A stretch of 64,000 nucleotides of DNA from Moheibacter sediminis (GCF_900176425.1 NZ_FWXS01000012.1:1-64000), one strand, 5' to 3'; shown: positions 55,328 to 63,668, counted from the first letter of the stretch. The notes: generated by a model from the letters alone, not told the origin. A program made the numbers and translations.

Positions 55328-55367
55328 AGAATGTGGCAGTCTGTGGCGTTGTGTGGCAGTATTTGGC
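55328..55367 (-). repeat. 10-bp-period GCC array, site C
   Basis: On the minus strand there are four units in exact 10-base phase; on the plus strand TGGC occurs at 55334, 55344, 55354 and 55364. The units read GCCAAATACT, GCCACACAAC, GCCACAGACT and GCCACATTCT. The array lies between the relaxase and the coupling protein genes and points toward the latter. Confidence 0.75.
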
Positions 55368-55373
55368 TAAATA

Positions 55374-56660
55374 TTATTTCTGCCCTCTTTGACGTTTGCG
55401 TTTCTTCTTCATCTTATTGGCAAAGTCCTGTTCTTCGTAATCGTCGCCCTGGGTTTCGGACAGTAAGCCGCCCAATGCTTCAATCAAGCCGTCTTCGTGT
55501 TTGTCAATAGCTAAGAAGTCAAACAAATGGTGTGGTTCTTCCGCAGGAAGATCCGCATCATTTGATGTGGACAGTTTGGGTTCTAAAACGGCAGGTTCTT
55601 TAATATCTGGTTTGATGTTATTGTTCCAATAATCATTAAAGGTATTGGCAGAAAGTTCTTTTTCCAATCTTGAACCATTCCAAACCGTTTTAGAATTGTG
55701 GTCAATAAAAGTTATTCCGTAAATACGCCCTGTGTCATTTCTACGAACCACAACGTTAATGCCCTGTTCCGCTAATTGCTTCTTAAAAGCCTGTTCAGCG
55801 CTCGTGGTTTTCAGGGCAATAGTAACGGCAGATTTTAGGGTCTGTTTGGTTGGGCTGTCTTTCAAAGCCGTTTTGCATTTCGCAAAATGCAATTCCAAAG
55901 CCGGAAGCCCTGCGCTTTTTCCGAACAGCGAAGCCTTGAACGGATGCCCGGCTCTTTCGCCTTTTTCATTTAGCGGAATATACAATAAGCCTTGCTGCAT
56001 TTTTCCCTGCAATTCGCCCTCTACCTTTTCGGTGGTAATATTGAACAGGGAAAGCAAAGCATTGTATTCGCCTAAAGTTTGGTATTGGTAATAGTTCGGC
56101 AAGTGGCGAACGACGGAAGCAATTTGGCTTTTTACATCGCCAGCCCGATAACCTACCGGACGGAAAATCTTGTCGTTCTGCTTGTGTTCTTTATCGGTTG
56201 CGGGTATCAAGCCGTGTTGTCTTTCCAGTTCACGGCACACATTCATAGACCGCATTTTCTCGAATTTGTCCGAAATCTTTTTGCCCTGCTCGTCCACGCA
56301 AACCGATACAATGTGTATATGGCTGCGGTCGATATCGGTATGTTTGAATACCACAAAAGGCTGTTCGCCGTAGCCCATTTCCCGCATATATTCTTCCGCC
56401 ATTTGCCGAAACCTGTCATCGCTAACCTTATCTTTCGGGTCGGGATTGAGCGAAATATGCAACGTATGCTTTTCCGTATTGCGGTTGGCAATCAGGTAAG
56501 GTGCAAAAGATTGTGCTAATTGTGCAACAGTATATGCTCCAGTTGGCGTTTCGATTATCTTATTTGCGAACAGAATTTTCCCGTTTTCATTCTCTACTTT
56601 GAGCTGATTGTACGCCAATGCACCGTATAAATTCCCGCTTCTGCCAATCTTTGCTATCAT
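55374..56660 (-). CDS. mobB: Relaxase (MobB)
   Basis: This 428-residue relaxase nicks oriT and leads the strand into the recipient. The N-terminal relaxase domain has IGRSGNLYGALAYNQLKV, HTLHISLNPDPKD and the metal-binding motif FKHTDIDRSHIHIVSV (three His), with candidate catalytic Tyr near the N-terminus. The C-terminal 100 residues are charged and low in complexity. It is 8 bases after mobA and is the typical middle gene of a mobA-mobB-mobC operon. Confidence 0.9.
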   Translation of the reverse strand: MIAKIGRSGNLYGALAYNQLKVENENGKILFANKIIETPTGAYTVAQLAQSFAPYLIANRNTEKHTLHISLNPDPKDKVSDDRFRQMAEEYMREMGYGEQPFVVFKHTDIDRSHIHIVSVCVDEQGKKISDKFEKMRSMNVCRELERQHGLIPATDKEHKQNDKIFRPVGYRAGDVKSQIASVVRHLPNYYQYQTLGEYNALLSLFNITTEKVEGELQGKMQQGLLYIPLNEKGERAGHPFKASLFGKSAGLPALELHFAKCKTALKDSPTKQTLKSAVTIALKTTSAEQAFKKQLAEQGINVVVRRNDTGRIYGITFIDHNSKTVWNGSRLEKELSANTFNDYWNNNIKPDIKEPAVLEPKLSTSNDADLPAEEPHHLFDFLAIDKHEDGLIEALGGLLSETQGDDYEEQDFANKMKKKRKRQRGQK

Positions 56661-56668
56661 CTGTACTG

Positions 56669-57103
56669 CTATTTTTTCAGGTTCTTTGCTTCAAATTCTT
56701 CGGTTATCTGAATGATTTTTTGGCATAGCATCGCCATTTCAGCCGTTTGTTTTTCCAATTTGTACAGGAACGCTGCGGCTTTTTTCTCCGAAAAATTCTT
56801 GTACAACAGCTTTACAATCTGGTTATAGTTTACACCTATGGAGCGGAACTGGCTGTGAAAAGAGGTCAGCCGCATATAAAAATCAACCGTTCCCTTGTCA
56901 ATCTGAATGGTTTTTATGGTCTTGTCAAAGATGCAGGACGTTATGAAATGAGCCTTTACCTGCATACCTGATTTATCAAACAGGGCAAGAAAATGGGCGT
57001 GTTCCTGCTCGTTAAAGGAAATCGTATAGCGGATGGTCGCCGGGTCTTCTTTGGGGCGACGTCCGGTCTTTTTCAATTGCTTTTTGTTGTTATCGTTCAT
57101 CAC
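56669..57103 (-). CDS. mobA: Relaxosome accessory protein (MobA)
   Basis: This 144-residue DNA-binding accessory protein has a basic N-terminus (KKTGRRPKEDPATIRYTISFNEQEHAHFLALF), fitting a ribbon-helix-helix protein that binds oriT. The rest is helical (FHSQFRSIGVNYNQIVKLLYKNF). It is first in the mob operon, next to the candidate oriT at 57167-57262. The start could be MMN or MN, one codon apart. Confidence 0.85.
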   Translation of the reverse strand: MMNDNNKKQLKKTGRRPKEDPATIRYTISFNEQEHAHFLALFDKSGMQVKAHFITSCIFDKTIKTIQIDKGTVDFYMRLTSFHSQFRSIGVNYNQIVKLLYKNFSEKKAAAFLYKLEKQTAEMAMLCQKIIQITEEFEAKNLKK

Positions 57104-57166
57104 TAATCCATTTTAAAATCCATACAAAACCCTGACTTTGGAAGGTGTTTTCTGCCCCCTGCAAAG

Positions 57167-57262
57167 GGCAAGTTGTTTTGAGCATCGGAAATCATTCCGA
57201 GATGCTCAAAACACAACTTGCCGTGTTCCGGTGAACACAAAAATCCGCCCTGCGGGACGGAT
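57167..57262. other. oriT: Candidate origin of transfer (oriT)
   Basis: Three stem-loops lie side by side just upstream of mobA. The first pairs a 20-base arm (57167-57186) with a 22-base arm (57201-57222) with a two-base bulge and has an inner GGAA/TTCC pair. The second is GTGTTC (57223-57228)/GAACAC (57233-57238). The third is ATCCG (57243-57247)/CGGAT (57258-57262) with inner CCC/GGG. Position and structure fit an oriT; the nick site is not determined. Confidence 0.55.
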
Positions 57263-57381
57263 TGAATGTAACAGGGAAAAACGGCTCGTTGCCGTTCCCG
57301 TTACCCCCTGATATGTCAAAAGACTTTTGCATAAATCCGTTAATAAAAATCACAATACAAAGTAAAGCCCTGTTTACGATA

Positions 57382-57441
57382 GCGTTGCACTGTGACACAG
57401 TGCCAAATGCTGCCTCTGAACGCCAAACACTGCCACCGCTA
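57382..57441 (+). repeat. 10-bp-period GCC array, site D
   Basis: There are six 10-base units in phase from 57382. The last four begin GCC (GCCAAATGCT, GCCTCTGAAC, GCCAAACACT, GCCACCGCTA); the first two are weaker. The array includes the dyad CACTGTG-A-CACAGTG at 57388-57402. It points toward parA, 430 bases away. Confidence 0.7.
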
Positions 57442-57480
57442 TACAACCGATTGAATTTGATGAGTTCTTTGCCCCTGAAT

Positions 57481-57840
57481 GTTGACAGGCAGGCAGGCAG
57501 GCAGCCCGTGCTTCAGGACGAGCAGACGGCATACATTCAAGATGGCAGGTTATCCTGCCTGCAAGATTGCAGGAATGCAAGAAACCAAGAGCGCAGGAAT
57601 GACGGAAAGCGTGACAGCCTGCTATCAGACAATCAAGCCTGCGTGATGGATAGAATGACGGACGGAACGAATGCAAGAACGCAATCACGCCTGATAGGAT
57701 GCCTGAATGAAAGCATTGCTGCTGTACAGCAGGAAAGCAGGCAATCAGCAATTCCCGCAGGCAAGCCTGATAGCTATCCTGCAAGAAAGACAGCACGAAA
57801 TCAGGACTGCACGGCTGAAAGCCTGCAAGACTGAAAACAG
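57481..57840 (+). repeat. Degenerate 8-bp-period array, about 45 units, upstream of parA
   Basis: Cut into 8-base steps from 57481, the sequence keeps phase for 45 units. By hand count G stands at position 1 in 33 units (T in 9), C or A at position 2 in 42, A at position 3 in 30, and G at position 5 in 36. The consensus is GCANGANN; typical units are GCAAGATT, GCAGGAAT and GCAAGAAC. An 8-base period is not explained by codons. It ends 28 bases before the parA start and may be a partition centromere or iteron array. Confidence 0.8.
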
Positions 57841-57868
57841 TAAGATGTAAACTTTAAATTTTAAAAAT

Positions 57869-58636
57869 ATGGACACAAGAAAGAAACCTCTGTTTGTCGC
57901 TTTTTCTTCTCAAAAAGGCGGTGTTGGCAAAAGCACATTTACCACGCTTGTCGCCAGTACGATGCACTATCGGTTGGGCTACAACGTAGCCGTTTTTGAT
58001 GCGGATTTTCCGCAGCACAGCCTGATGAAAATGAAAACCCGTGATTTGGCAATGGTAATGGAAAATGAGGCGTTGAAAAAACTGGCATATAAGCAGTTTA
58101 CCACCATCAATAAAAAAGCCTATCCCATTATGCAGCACAAAGCGGATAGCGTACTCGATGCGGCGCACGAATTTGTAAACACTTCCCCTGTTCCGCTTGA
58201 TGTGCTGTTCTTCGACCTGCCCGGAACCGTGAACACGCCCGGAATTCTGAAAGCATTGGCAGGTATGCACCACATTTTCACGCCCATCACGGCAGACCGT
58301 GTGGTAATGGAAAGTACGCTCATCTTCACACAGCTTTTACAGGATGTAATTATGAAAAAAGGCGAAACTTCCATACAAAGCATTAACCTGTTTTGGAACC
58401 AGGTGGACGGCAGGGAAAGCACGCCCTTATATGACGTGTATAATCAGCTTATCGGGCAACTGGGGTTAAGCCTGATGCAAAGCCAAATCAAGAACAGCAC
58501 CCGTTTTCGCAAGGAAAGTGAAGTGGACAGCAAAACAGTTTTCCGTTCTACGATAATGCCACCCGATGAGCGTTTGATGAAAGCCTGCCAGTTAGACCTG
58601 TTCATCAGCGAATTTTTAAACATCATTCAATCGTAG
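57869..58636 (+). CDS. traA: ParA-family ATPase (TraA of the element)
   Basis: This 255-residue ParA/MinD-type ATPase has the deviant Walker A FSSQKGGVGKSTFTTLVAS (residues 12-30), NVAVFDADFPQHSLMKMK and the Walker B region VLFFDLPGTVNT. It lacks an N-terminal HTH, as in class Ib partition ATPases. In CTnDOT-like elements it starts the tra operon. Together with the following DUF3408 gene and the 8-bp array upstream it has the layout of a ParA/RHH/centromere locus (inference). Confidence 0.88.
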   Translation: MDTRKKPLFVAFSSQKGGVGKSTFTTLVASTMHYRLGYNVAVFDADFPQHSLMKMKTRDLAMVMENEALKKLAYKQFTTINKKAYPIMQHKADSVLDAAHEFVNTSPVPLDVLFFDLPGTVNTPGILKALAGMHHIFTPITADRVVMESTLIFTQLLQDVIMKKGETSIQSINLFWNQVDGRESTPLYDVYNQLIGQLGLSLMQSQIKNSTRFRKESEVDSKTVFRSTIMPPDERLMKACQLDLFISEFLNIIQS

Positions 58637-58640
58637 TGCT

Positions 58641-59090
58641 ATGGAAAAAGATAATAAACGTAAAGTTACGCCGGACATTAACGAAGAGCTGATGATGAAC
58701 CTGATGGTAGACGGCGTTAAAAAGGACGGTTTGCAGCTACCGCCTGAACCTGCCGAAGAGCAGGAAAAGGAAGAAATACAAAACGAGGTAAGGCAGGATG
58801 AATTACCACAAAGCAAACCTGTACAAAGGGAAAGAAACCGTACCAAGAAGAGCCTTGACGGAAGCTACGGCGAACACTTTTTGAAAACCCATTCGATGAC
58901 AAAGCGGGGCGATAAAAGTATCTATATCCGGCAGGAATACCACGAACGCTTATCCCGTATTGTACAGGTCATTGGTAAAGATGCTATACCCCTGTATGCC
59001 TATCTCGATAACATACTGGAACATCATTTTGAAATGTTTGAAAAAGCCATTACCGATGATTTCAACGAAAAGTTTAAACCCATTTTTTAA
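58641..59090 (+). CDS. DUF3408 protein, RHH-like (candidate ParB-type partner)
   Basis: This 149-residue protein has a charged, disordered N-terminal half (EPAEEQEKEEIQNEVRQDE). The C-terminal domain, from about residue 90 (KRGDKSIYIRQEYHERLSRIVQVIG), is followed by helices and looks like a ribbon-helix-helix fold. DUF3408 always follows the ParA gene in this element family. An RHH protein beside a ParA ATPase is the usual centromere-binding partner in class Ib systems, so it may bind the 8-bp array. Confidence 0.8.
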   Translation: MEKDNKRKVTPDINEELMMNLMVDGVKKDGLQLPPEPAEEQEKEEIQNEVRQDELPQSKPVQRERNRTKKSLDGSYGEHFLKTHSMTKRGDKSIYIRQEYHERLSRIVQVIGKDAIPLYAYLDNILEHHFEMFEKAITDDFNEKFKPIF

Positions 59091-59101
59091 AGCATCTGAT
59101 T

Positions 59102-59737
59102 ATGGAAATAGTAATTGTGATTTGCCTGCTGATAGTCATTGTCCTGCTTTTGCAGGATAAGATTGTCATTCATAAAAGGTCGGAGCAAAAGTCCAAACAG
59201 GAAAAAGTTAACCCGAACCTGCCCGATATTATGGGGCAACCCAAGCCAGTAAGAAGCCTTTCAGTGCCAAACACTGCCAATGAAAGCCAAATAACGGAAC
59301 AGGAGATAAACCCTGATAATTTAGACATTGAATACGACGAAAACGAAAACGTCAGCATTCAAATTCCGCAGGAAGAACTGGACGAAGTTTTCAGCAATAT
59401 GCCTGATTTGGAGGAAGAGGAAGAAGAATGGAACAGGTACGGAATATCCGGTGGCGATAACGGTTTTGCCCAAGGGGTTACCTACGACGAACTAAGCTCC
59501 GTAGGGGCATTGCTCCAAAAAGAGAATTTGGAACAGGCTCAAAAGGAAACAGCGGTAGCCATAGTTCAGAAATTACAGGGAACCGAATTATTCAGCTTAC
59601 TGGAAAATTCCATTGAGGGTGCTTCCCGAAAAATTGCCGAGCTTTTGGATAGCACACTTTCATCTGAAAGCGACGACGGTTCTTCCACCTTGCGGAAAAG
59701 TGATTTGGGTGATTTTGACATTGGGGAGTTTGTATAG
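59102..59737 (+). CDS. traD: TraD-like conjugal transfer protein
   Basis: This 211-residue protein has one N-terminal membrane helix (EIVIVICLLIVIVLLL) and a long acidic cytoplasmic part (PQEELDEVFSNMPDLEEEEEEW; GVTYDELSSVGALLQKENLEQAQKETA). It corresponds to the TraD product that precedes traE (DUF4134) in CTnDOT-like elements. Here no traE follows; the Kiwa genes on the opposite strand begin 78 bases later. A GCC array lies inside the coding region at 59256-59295. Confidence 0.7.
   Translation: MEIVIVICLLIVIVLLLQDKIVIHKRSEQKSKQEKVNPNLPDIMGQPKPVRSLSVPNTANESQITEQEINPDNLDIEYDENENVSIQIPQEELDEVFSNMPDLEEEEEEWNRYGISGGDNGFAQGVTYDELSSVGALLQKENLEQAQKETAVAIVQKLQGTELFSLLENSIEGASRKIAELLDSTLSSESDDGSSTLRKSDLGDFDIGEFV
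59256..59295 (+). repeat. 10-bp-period GCC array, site E (within traD)
   Basis: There are four units in exact phase at 59256, 59266, 59276 and 59286, all beginning GCC (GCCTTTCAGT, GCCAAACACT, GCCAATGAAA, GCCAAATAAC). This is the only member inside a coding sequence; the unit GCCAAACACT also occurs at site D. Confidence 0.65.
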
Positions 59738-59815
59738 ACTTCCCTTTTTTTTAGGAGTATAACTGCGTATTAGTGTGACATTATCTTATTATGCCTCTTG
59801 TGAGAAATGACAACA

Positions 59816-60835
59816 TTATTCCGTCACTTGTAACTTACCTGCGTATGTTCCGTAGGGCTTACCTGAATAATCTCCAGTTTTGAAATAGTCACATAATAGT
59901 TTGACCACATTATCTATATCTTCTTCCGTTTCAAATTGGATTTTACCATCTTTTAAGTTTATCGGTGCTTTTTTCTTTTTACCCAATGTTTCCAACTTTT
60001 TTATGTTTTTAGAAGTTAAAGAATTTAGATTTCCTAATTTTTCCAACTTCATCAACTTTTTATGAATAGAAGCTTTTGTTTCTATTTTATCAGTTAGAAG
60101 CTTAATATCTCCAAAACACTGATGTTTAGATATTGATGTTGCTACGTCTTCCGCTCTCTTCTTATATTCTTCTTGTAATCCGACAAGTTGCTCAAAGTAA
60201 AATTTCTTCAATACGTAAAAAGTTTCTTCATAAAAGATACAATCTATTTGTTTGTCTAAATAAACAGTATCGCTTTTTAGCAATGAAAGTGTATTGGTAT
60301 TGGTGTCAAAAAAAGTCCTTATCTGACTGCCTAAGCTTTTCTTTTCTCCGTCTTTTTCCTTTTCCACTCCTACTTTTCCGGGGGATATTTTTCTAAATGT
60401 ATAAAAAGATTTATTACTGTCAATTTCAAACTCGACACAATATGCCCAAAGAGTTTCATCTTGGAGTATATCGTTTAAATCTGTGATTTTCGGTGGGCTT
60501 TGGTTTAATTGGTTATAAACAACGTCTGAAAAAGAGCCAACTTTATTCTGCATTTGATAAGTAAACAGATGTTCTGTTTCGTCAGCTATGACATCATAAT
60601 CGAAAAAGTTTAAATCTTCATTATCCTGAATTTTTTTGAACTGTTTCAATGAAAGTTCATAAAGATAGTTTCTTACTTCATCCGTAATCTCTATCTGATA
60701 AACTTTAAAGTCAAACTTTTCCAAAACACGTGCGTTAGCTTTCATTCCTTCTTTGAGAATACGAGTGACAAAATACATCTTTAAGTTTTCCGCACTTGCC
60801 TGACCAATTATATCGACCAAAATGGATTTATCCAT
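59816..60835 (-). CDS. kwaB: Kiwa anti-phage protein KwaB (DUF4868)
   Basis: This 339-residue cytoplasmic DUF4868 protein is the DNA-associated effector of Kiwa. The family pattern is seen around YCVEFEIDSNKSFYTFRKISPGKVG and DKQIDCIFYEETFYVLKKFYFEQLVGLQEEYKKRAEDV. The N-terminal half is mixed alpha/beta; the C-terminal third is Lys-rich. Its ATG lies 8 bases inside the kwaA end, so the pair is translationally coupled. Its close association with the four-helix KwaA makes the Kiwa call firm. Confidence 0.85.
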   Translation of the reverse strand: MDKSILVDIIGQASAENLKMYFVTRILKEGMKANARVLEKFDFKVYQIEITDEVRNYLYELSLKQFKKIQDNEDLNFFDYDVIADETEHLFTYQMQNKVGSFSDVVYNQLNQSPPKITDLNDILQDETLWAYCVEFEIDSNKSFYTFRKISPGKVGVEKEKDGEKKSLGSQIRTFFDTNTNTLSLLKSDTVYLDKQIDCIFYEETFYVLKKFYFEQLVGLQEEYKKRAEDVATSISKHQCFGDIKLLTDKIETKASIHKKLMKLEKLGNLNSLTSKNIKKLETLGKKKKAPINLKDGKIQFETEEDIDNVVKLLCDYFKTGDYSGKPYGTYAGKLQVTE

Positions 60836-61418
60836 AATAAATATTTTTCGTAATTAAGTTTATTTTTATTTCTTGCCCGCTTTCCAAATCTTCATCTTTT
60901 GTTATCAAAAGAGCTTTTTTTGTTTGGCTCTTCTTGTTGTAATCAATTTGGTAAAGGGTATGAGTAATACTCAATATTGGATTTATTACAATCATATTTG
61001 ATTTTGTATAAATGAAAAATATGATTATCAAGACAATGAAAATCGACGTAATGTCAAATAAGTTATTTGTGTCTTGGAAGATGAAGGGAACAATGTAAGT
61101 TGAGATGTAACTGATGCTTTCACTATTCTTGTTTTCTACTTCAACGACTTTTACAAGCTCTCCATTTGATTTTTTTATATCTAAATTTATCAATAAAAAT
61201 TTTAGCCCTATATAACCGAATATTGCAGTAAGAAAAAGAAAAACGCTTAACCCAAATTTTGCTAAAGCCAGAAATACACTTTCTTGACTAAAACCTCCAA
61301 AATTCAAATAATCAATATTTTGCTTGACTTGTCGCAAAATCAATAATCCAAACAACGGAATATATGATGTAATGAACAACACAAAAATTGCGATATTATT
61401 TAGTTTTACTTTTTTCAT
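60828..61418 (-). CDS. kwaA: Kiwa membrane protein KwaA
   Basis: This 196-residue membrane protein has four hydrophobic segments at about 8-30, 43-73, 97-109 and 112-140, followed by a polar C-terminal part. In Kiwa, KwaA senses phage infection at the inner membrane and activates KwaB. Sequence identity in KwaA is low, so the call rests on size, topology and the overlapping kwaB gene. It starts 30 bases after the methyltransferase stop in the same direction. Confidence 0.8.
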   Translation of the reverse strand: MKKVKLNNIAIFVLFITSYIPLFGLLILRQVKQNIDYLNFGGFSQESVFLALAKFGLSVFLFLTAIFGYIGLKFLLINLDIKKSNGELVKVVEVENKNSESISYISTYIVPFIFQDTNNLFDITSIFIVLIIIFFIYTKSNMIVINPILSITHTLYQIDYNKKSQTKKALLITKDEDLESGQEIKINLITKNIYYG

Positions 61419-61448
61419 TACATTATTTTGGAGATGGCTATATGGGAA

Positions 61449-62210
61449 CTATCTCACACCTGCATAGTACTTTGCTCGTTCTTCTTTAAATAATCTCAAT
61501 TGTTCTACCTGTTCTTGATATTGTTTATATAATCCGTTTTTCGATTTTGTTTGCTCGGGAAATGTCAGAGAAAAAGCATCTAAATCATTCGTATGGATTG
61601 CACTTTCGGGAATGACTTCCTTTATCTTATCTAATGCTTTTAAATAGTAGGTTTCGCTAATTTCGCAAGCTGTCAAACTCAATCCTGCATTATAACACGC
61701 AATTGCAATTGTTCCACTTCCCAAATGAGTATCTAAGATTTTATCTCCTTGATTAGCATACATTTTCAAAAGCCATTCGTAAAGCTCTACTGGTTTTTGT
61801 GTTGGGTGGATTTTATTTCTATTTTTTCTTACACTAAATCTGAAAATTTTTGAAGGCTTGTCTAATGATGACCAAGCCATTTCTGCCATTGAAAAATTAT
61901 TCAATGTTTCGGGTTGGTTTTTATCCCAAATAATAAACCCTTTGTTGTATTCGCTTTTTAGCCAAAGTTGTCCGAAATAGTTTCCTCCCCAAATAATCTG
62001 ATTTTTTGAAACCCGAAGTAACTCATTAAAGTAATCATCATTGGGTTTTACATCCCATTGACTGTACTCATCCATATTAAATTTGTAGTCGCCACCTCTT
62101 TTTGTTTTGTTTAAAATCCCATAAGGTGGGTCGACTATGGCAAGGTCAAAATAGTTGTCTGGATATCTTGCCATTAATTCCATATTATTTTCTCTCGTAA
62201 TTGTAATCAT
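61449..62210 (-). CDS. DNA adenine-type methyltransferase of the AlwI-like system
   Basis: This 253-residue beta-class DNA methyltransferase has motif IV IVDPPYGI at about residues 26-33 (DPPY, typical of N6-adenine), HPTQKPVELYEWLLKMY and the SAM motif ILDTHLGSGTIAIACYNAG near 158-176. It is between the endonuclease (8 bases upstream) and kwaA. With a cytosine methyltransferase at the other side, two modification enzymes protect an asymmetric site, as expected for a type IIS system. Confidence 0.87.
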   Translation of the reverse strand: MITITRENNMELMARYPDNYFDLAIVDPPYGILNKTKRGGDYKFNMDEYSQWDVKPNDDYFNELLRVSKNQIIWGGNYFGQLWLKSEYNKGFIIWDKNQPETLNNFSMAEMAWSSLDKPSKIFRFSVRKNRNKIHPTQKPVELYEWLLKMYANQGDKILDTHLGSGTIAIACYNAGLSLTACEISETYYLKALDKIKEVIPESAIHTNDLDAFSLTFPEQTKSKNGLYKQYQEQVEQLRLFKEERAKYYAGVR

Positions 62211-62218
62211 CGTAAGTT

Positions 62219-63667
62219 TTAATTTTTTGCTGCAAACCTTGAAATAGTCAGGTCCGAAATGTTTTTACTGATGTCTTTTCCAAGATTATTGACGATGATA
62301 TTATCAAAATCTTCGTAGTCAATTTCTCTCACGTCATTATCAATACAGTTGTATAAATATTCCGAAAAAGTGTTTGCCCGAATAATTACAATCGGACTTG
62401 TGCGAATATCTTGAAGTACCGCTGGAACATATCTTGGCGTAACTACAATTGTGTAAGCTCCCCCAATTTTTTCTCGGTGCCCTTCTAATCTTCCAGCATT
62501 TACACCCGAAAGTTTGTTTTTGGTCGACTTGGCATCAACGGCGAATTTTTTCTTTTTAGGAATATACAGGCATTCCAAATCAGTGTTTCCTGCTCCGCCT
62601 ACTTTTTCGGCTTCTATATTGTAGAACATATTGAAACCATCTGTCAAAGCATCTTCAAAAAGATATGCTTCCGCTCCTTCGTTATTGTTTGCGTATTGTT
62701 CTATAATTTTCGGAAGATTAAGCAATTCAAATTTTATATCATCAGCTACTTCGCCAATTTCAACTAAAAGTGTCTTAGGGTAAAAACTGTAAATTTCCTT
62801 AATAACATCAATTTTCAAACGTTCAGGGTCGTTAAGCAACAGAGGCTTTGCTAAAAAAGAATATTCATTTTCTAATTGCTGAACTAACTGTTTTAAATTT
62901 TCAGGAATTGCAACCTCGTTTCTTGTTATTTTCCTAAAAGTATTGGTTGTTCCGTGTTGTAGTTTGGTTATAACAATTCCCTCTCGTTTGTTCAATACAC
63001 CTGCACTTTCAAACAGACTTGAAACGTAATAATCCCATTCATAAGCAGAGTTCACATAAGCGTGTCTGTCTTCTTGAAATTTTTGAGCAATTTCTTCATC
63101 TGAAAACTTTCTTAATGCTAATAATTCATTTATTAAGACATCATATGTTTTTTGAGTAGCTTCTTTGAGAAACACAACAACGTACGCAACCTCAAAAGCA
63201 TAAAGTTTGTTAGATAGTTTTGGTTCTGAAAGCAATTTATAAATCAAACGAAATGGATAAAGCTGAAATTCGCTATCCGTTCCGCTATGTGGATGGGGAT
63301 ATTGTACAGCCCAAAGCATTGTAAGAAATATTTTGGCTATTTTCTCTTTATCCCCAACGTTTTTCAAAAATAAGTTTCCAAGCGGACTAAATAAAAAACG
63401 GTCTTGCCCATCAACCTTGGCTTGGTAGCCAAACATATAATATGAAAGCTGATTGATTTTATGGTTTATCGCATCAAGCGGTAATTCAGGATTTCTTTCG
63501 CTATACAAACCTAACTCACTTAACTTTGAATTTAATTGCGCTTTCTCATCTTTTGAAATTCCTGTCTTGGTGTATGACTTCAAAAATTCAGCAACAACAC
63601 AAAGTTTTTCAAAATCTCTTGTATGTCTGTATAAAATCCATTTCTTACTATCAATTCGTAAAGTCAT
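62219..63667 (-). CDS. AlwI-family type II restriction endonuclease
   Basis: This 482-residue endonuclease of the AlwI family contains YPHPHSGTDSEFQLYPFRLIYKLL in the N-terminal recognition half. A PD-(D/E)xK-like core near residue 365 has GGAGNTDLECLYIPKKKKFAVDAKSTK, where TD and DAK give the catalytic acids and Lys. AlwI-type enzymes are type IIS and cut outside an asymmetric site. The flanking adenine- and cytosine-type methyltransferases fit this. The recognition sequence cannot be told. Confidence 0.85.
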   Translation of the reverse strand: MTLRIDSKKWILYRHTRDFEKLCVVAEFLKSYTKTGISKDEKAQLNSKLSELGLYSERNPELPLDAINHKINQLSYYMFGYQAKVDGQDRFLFSPLGNLFLKNVGDKEKIAKIFLTMLWAVQYPHPHSGTDSEFQLYPFRLIYKLLSEPKLSNKLYAFEVAYVVVFLKEATQKTYDVLINELLALRKFSDEEIAQKFQEDRHAYVNSAYEWDYYVSSLFESAGVLNKREGIVITKLQHGTTNTFRKITRNEVAIPENLKQLVQQLENEYSFLAKPLLLNDPERLKIDVIKEIYSFYPKTLLVEIGEVADDIKFELLNLPKIIEQYANNNEGAEAYLFEDALTDGFNMFYNIEAEKVGGAGNTDLECLYIPKKKKFAVDAKSTKNKLSGVNAGRLEGHREKIGGAYTIVVTPRYVPAVLQDIRTSPIVIIRANTFSEYLYNCIDNDVREIDYEDFDNIIVNNLGKDISKNISDLTISRFAAKN

Positions 63668-63668
63668 A

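Larger units (their letters stand above)
57104..57868. other. Large non-coding control region between mobA and parA
   Basis: This is a 765-base gap between divergent operons. It holds, in order, a cluster of inverted repeats (57167-57262, oriT-like), a GCC array with 10-base period (57382-57441) and a degenerate 8-base-period array (57481-57840). A 190-codon frame crosses it but looks accidental. Confidence 0.7.

Noticed and set aside
57374-57796. 140-codon minus-strand frame in the same array
   Set aside because: It is the complementary reading of the same low-complexity repeat. No start context or family is visible.
57262-57834. 190-codon open frame across the array before parA
   Set aside because: Its composition follows the 8-base repeat, not codons; the protein is Arg/Gln/Cys-rich without domain, signal or known relatives that I can see. 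The open frame is likely a by-product of stop-poor repeats. Ribosome profiling or conservation would decide.
57481-57840. CRISPR array
   Set aside because: The periodic unit is only 8 bases, degenerate, and has no spacer-repeat alternation. No cas genes are nearby.
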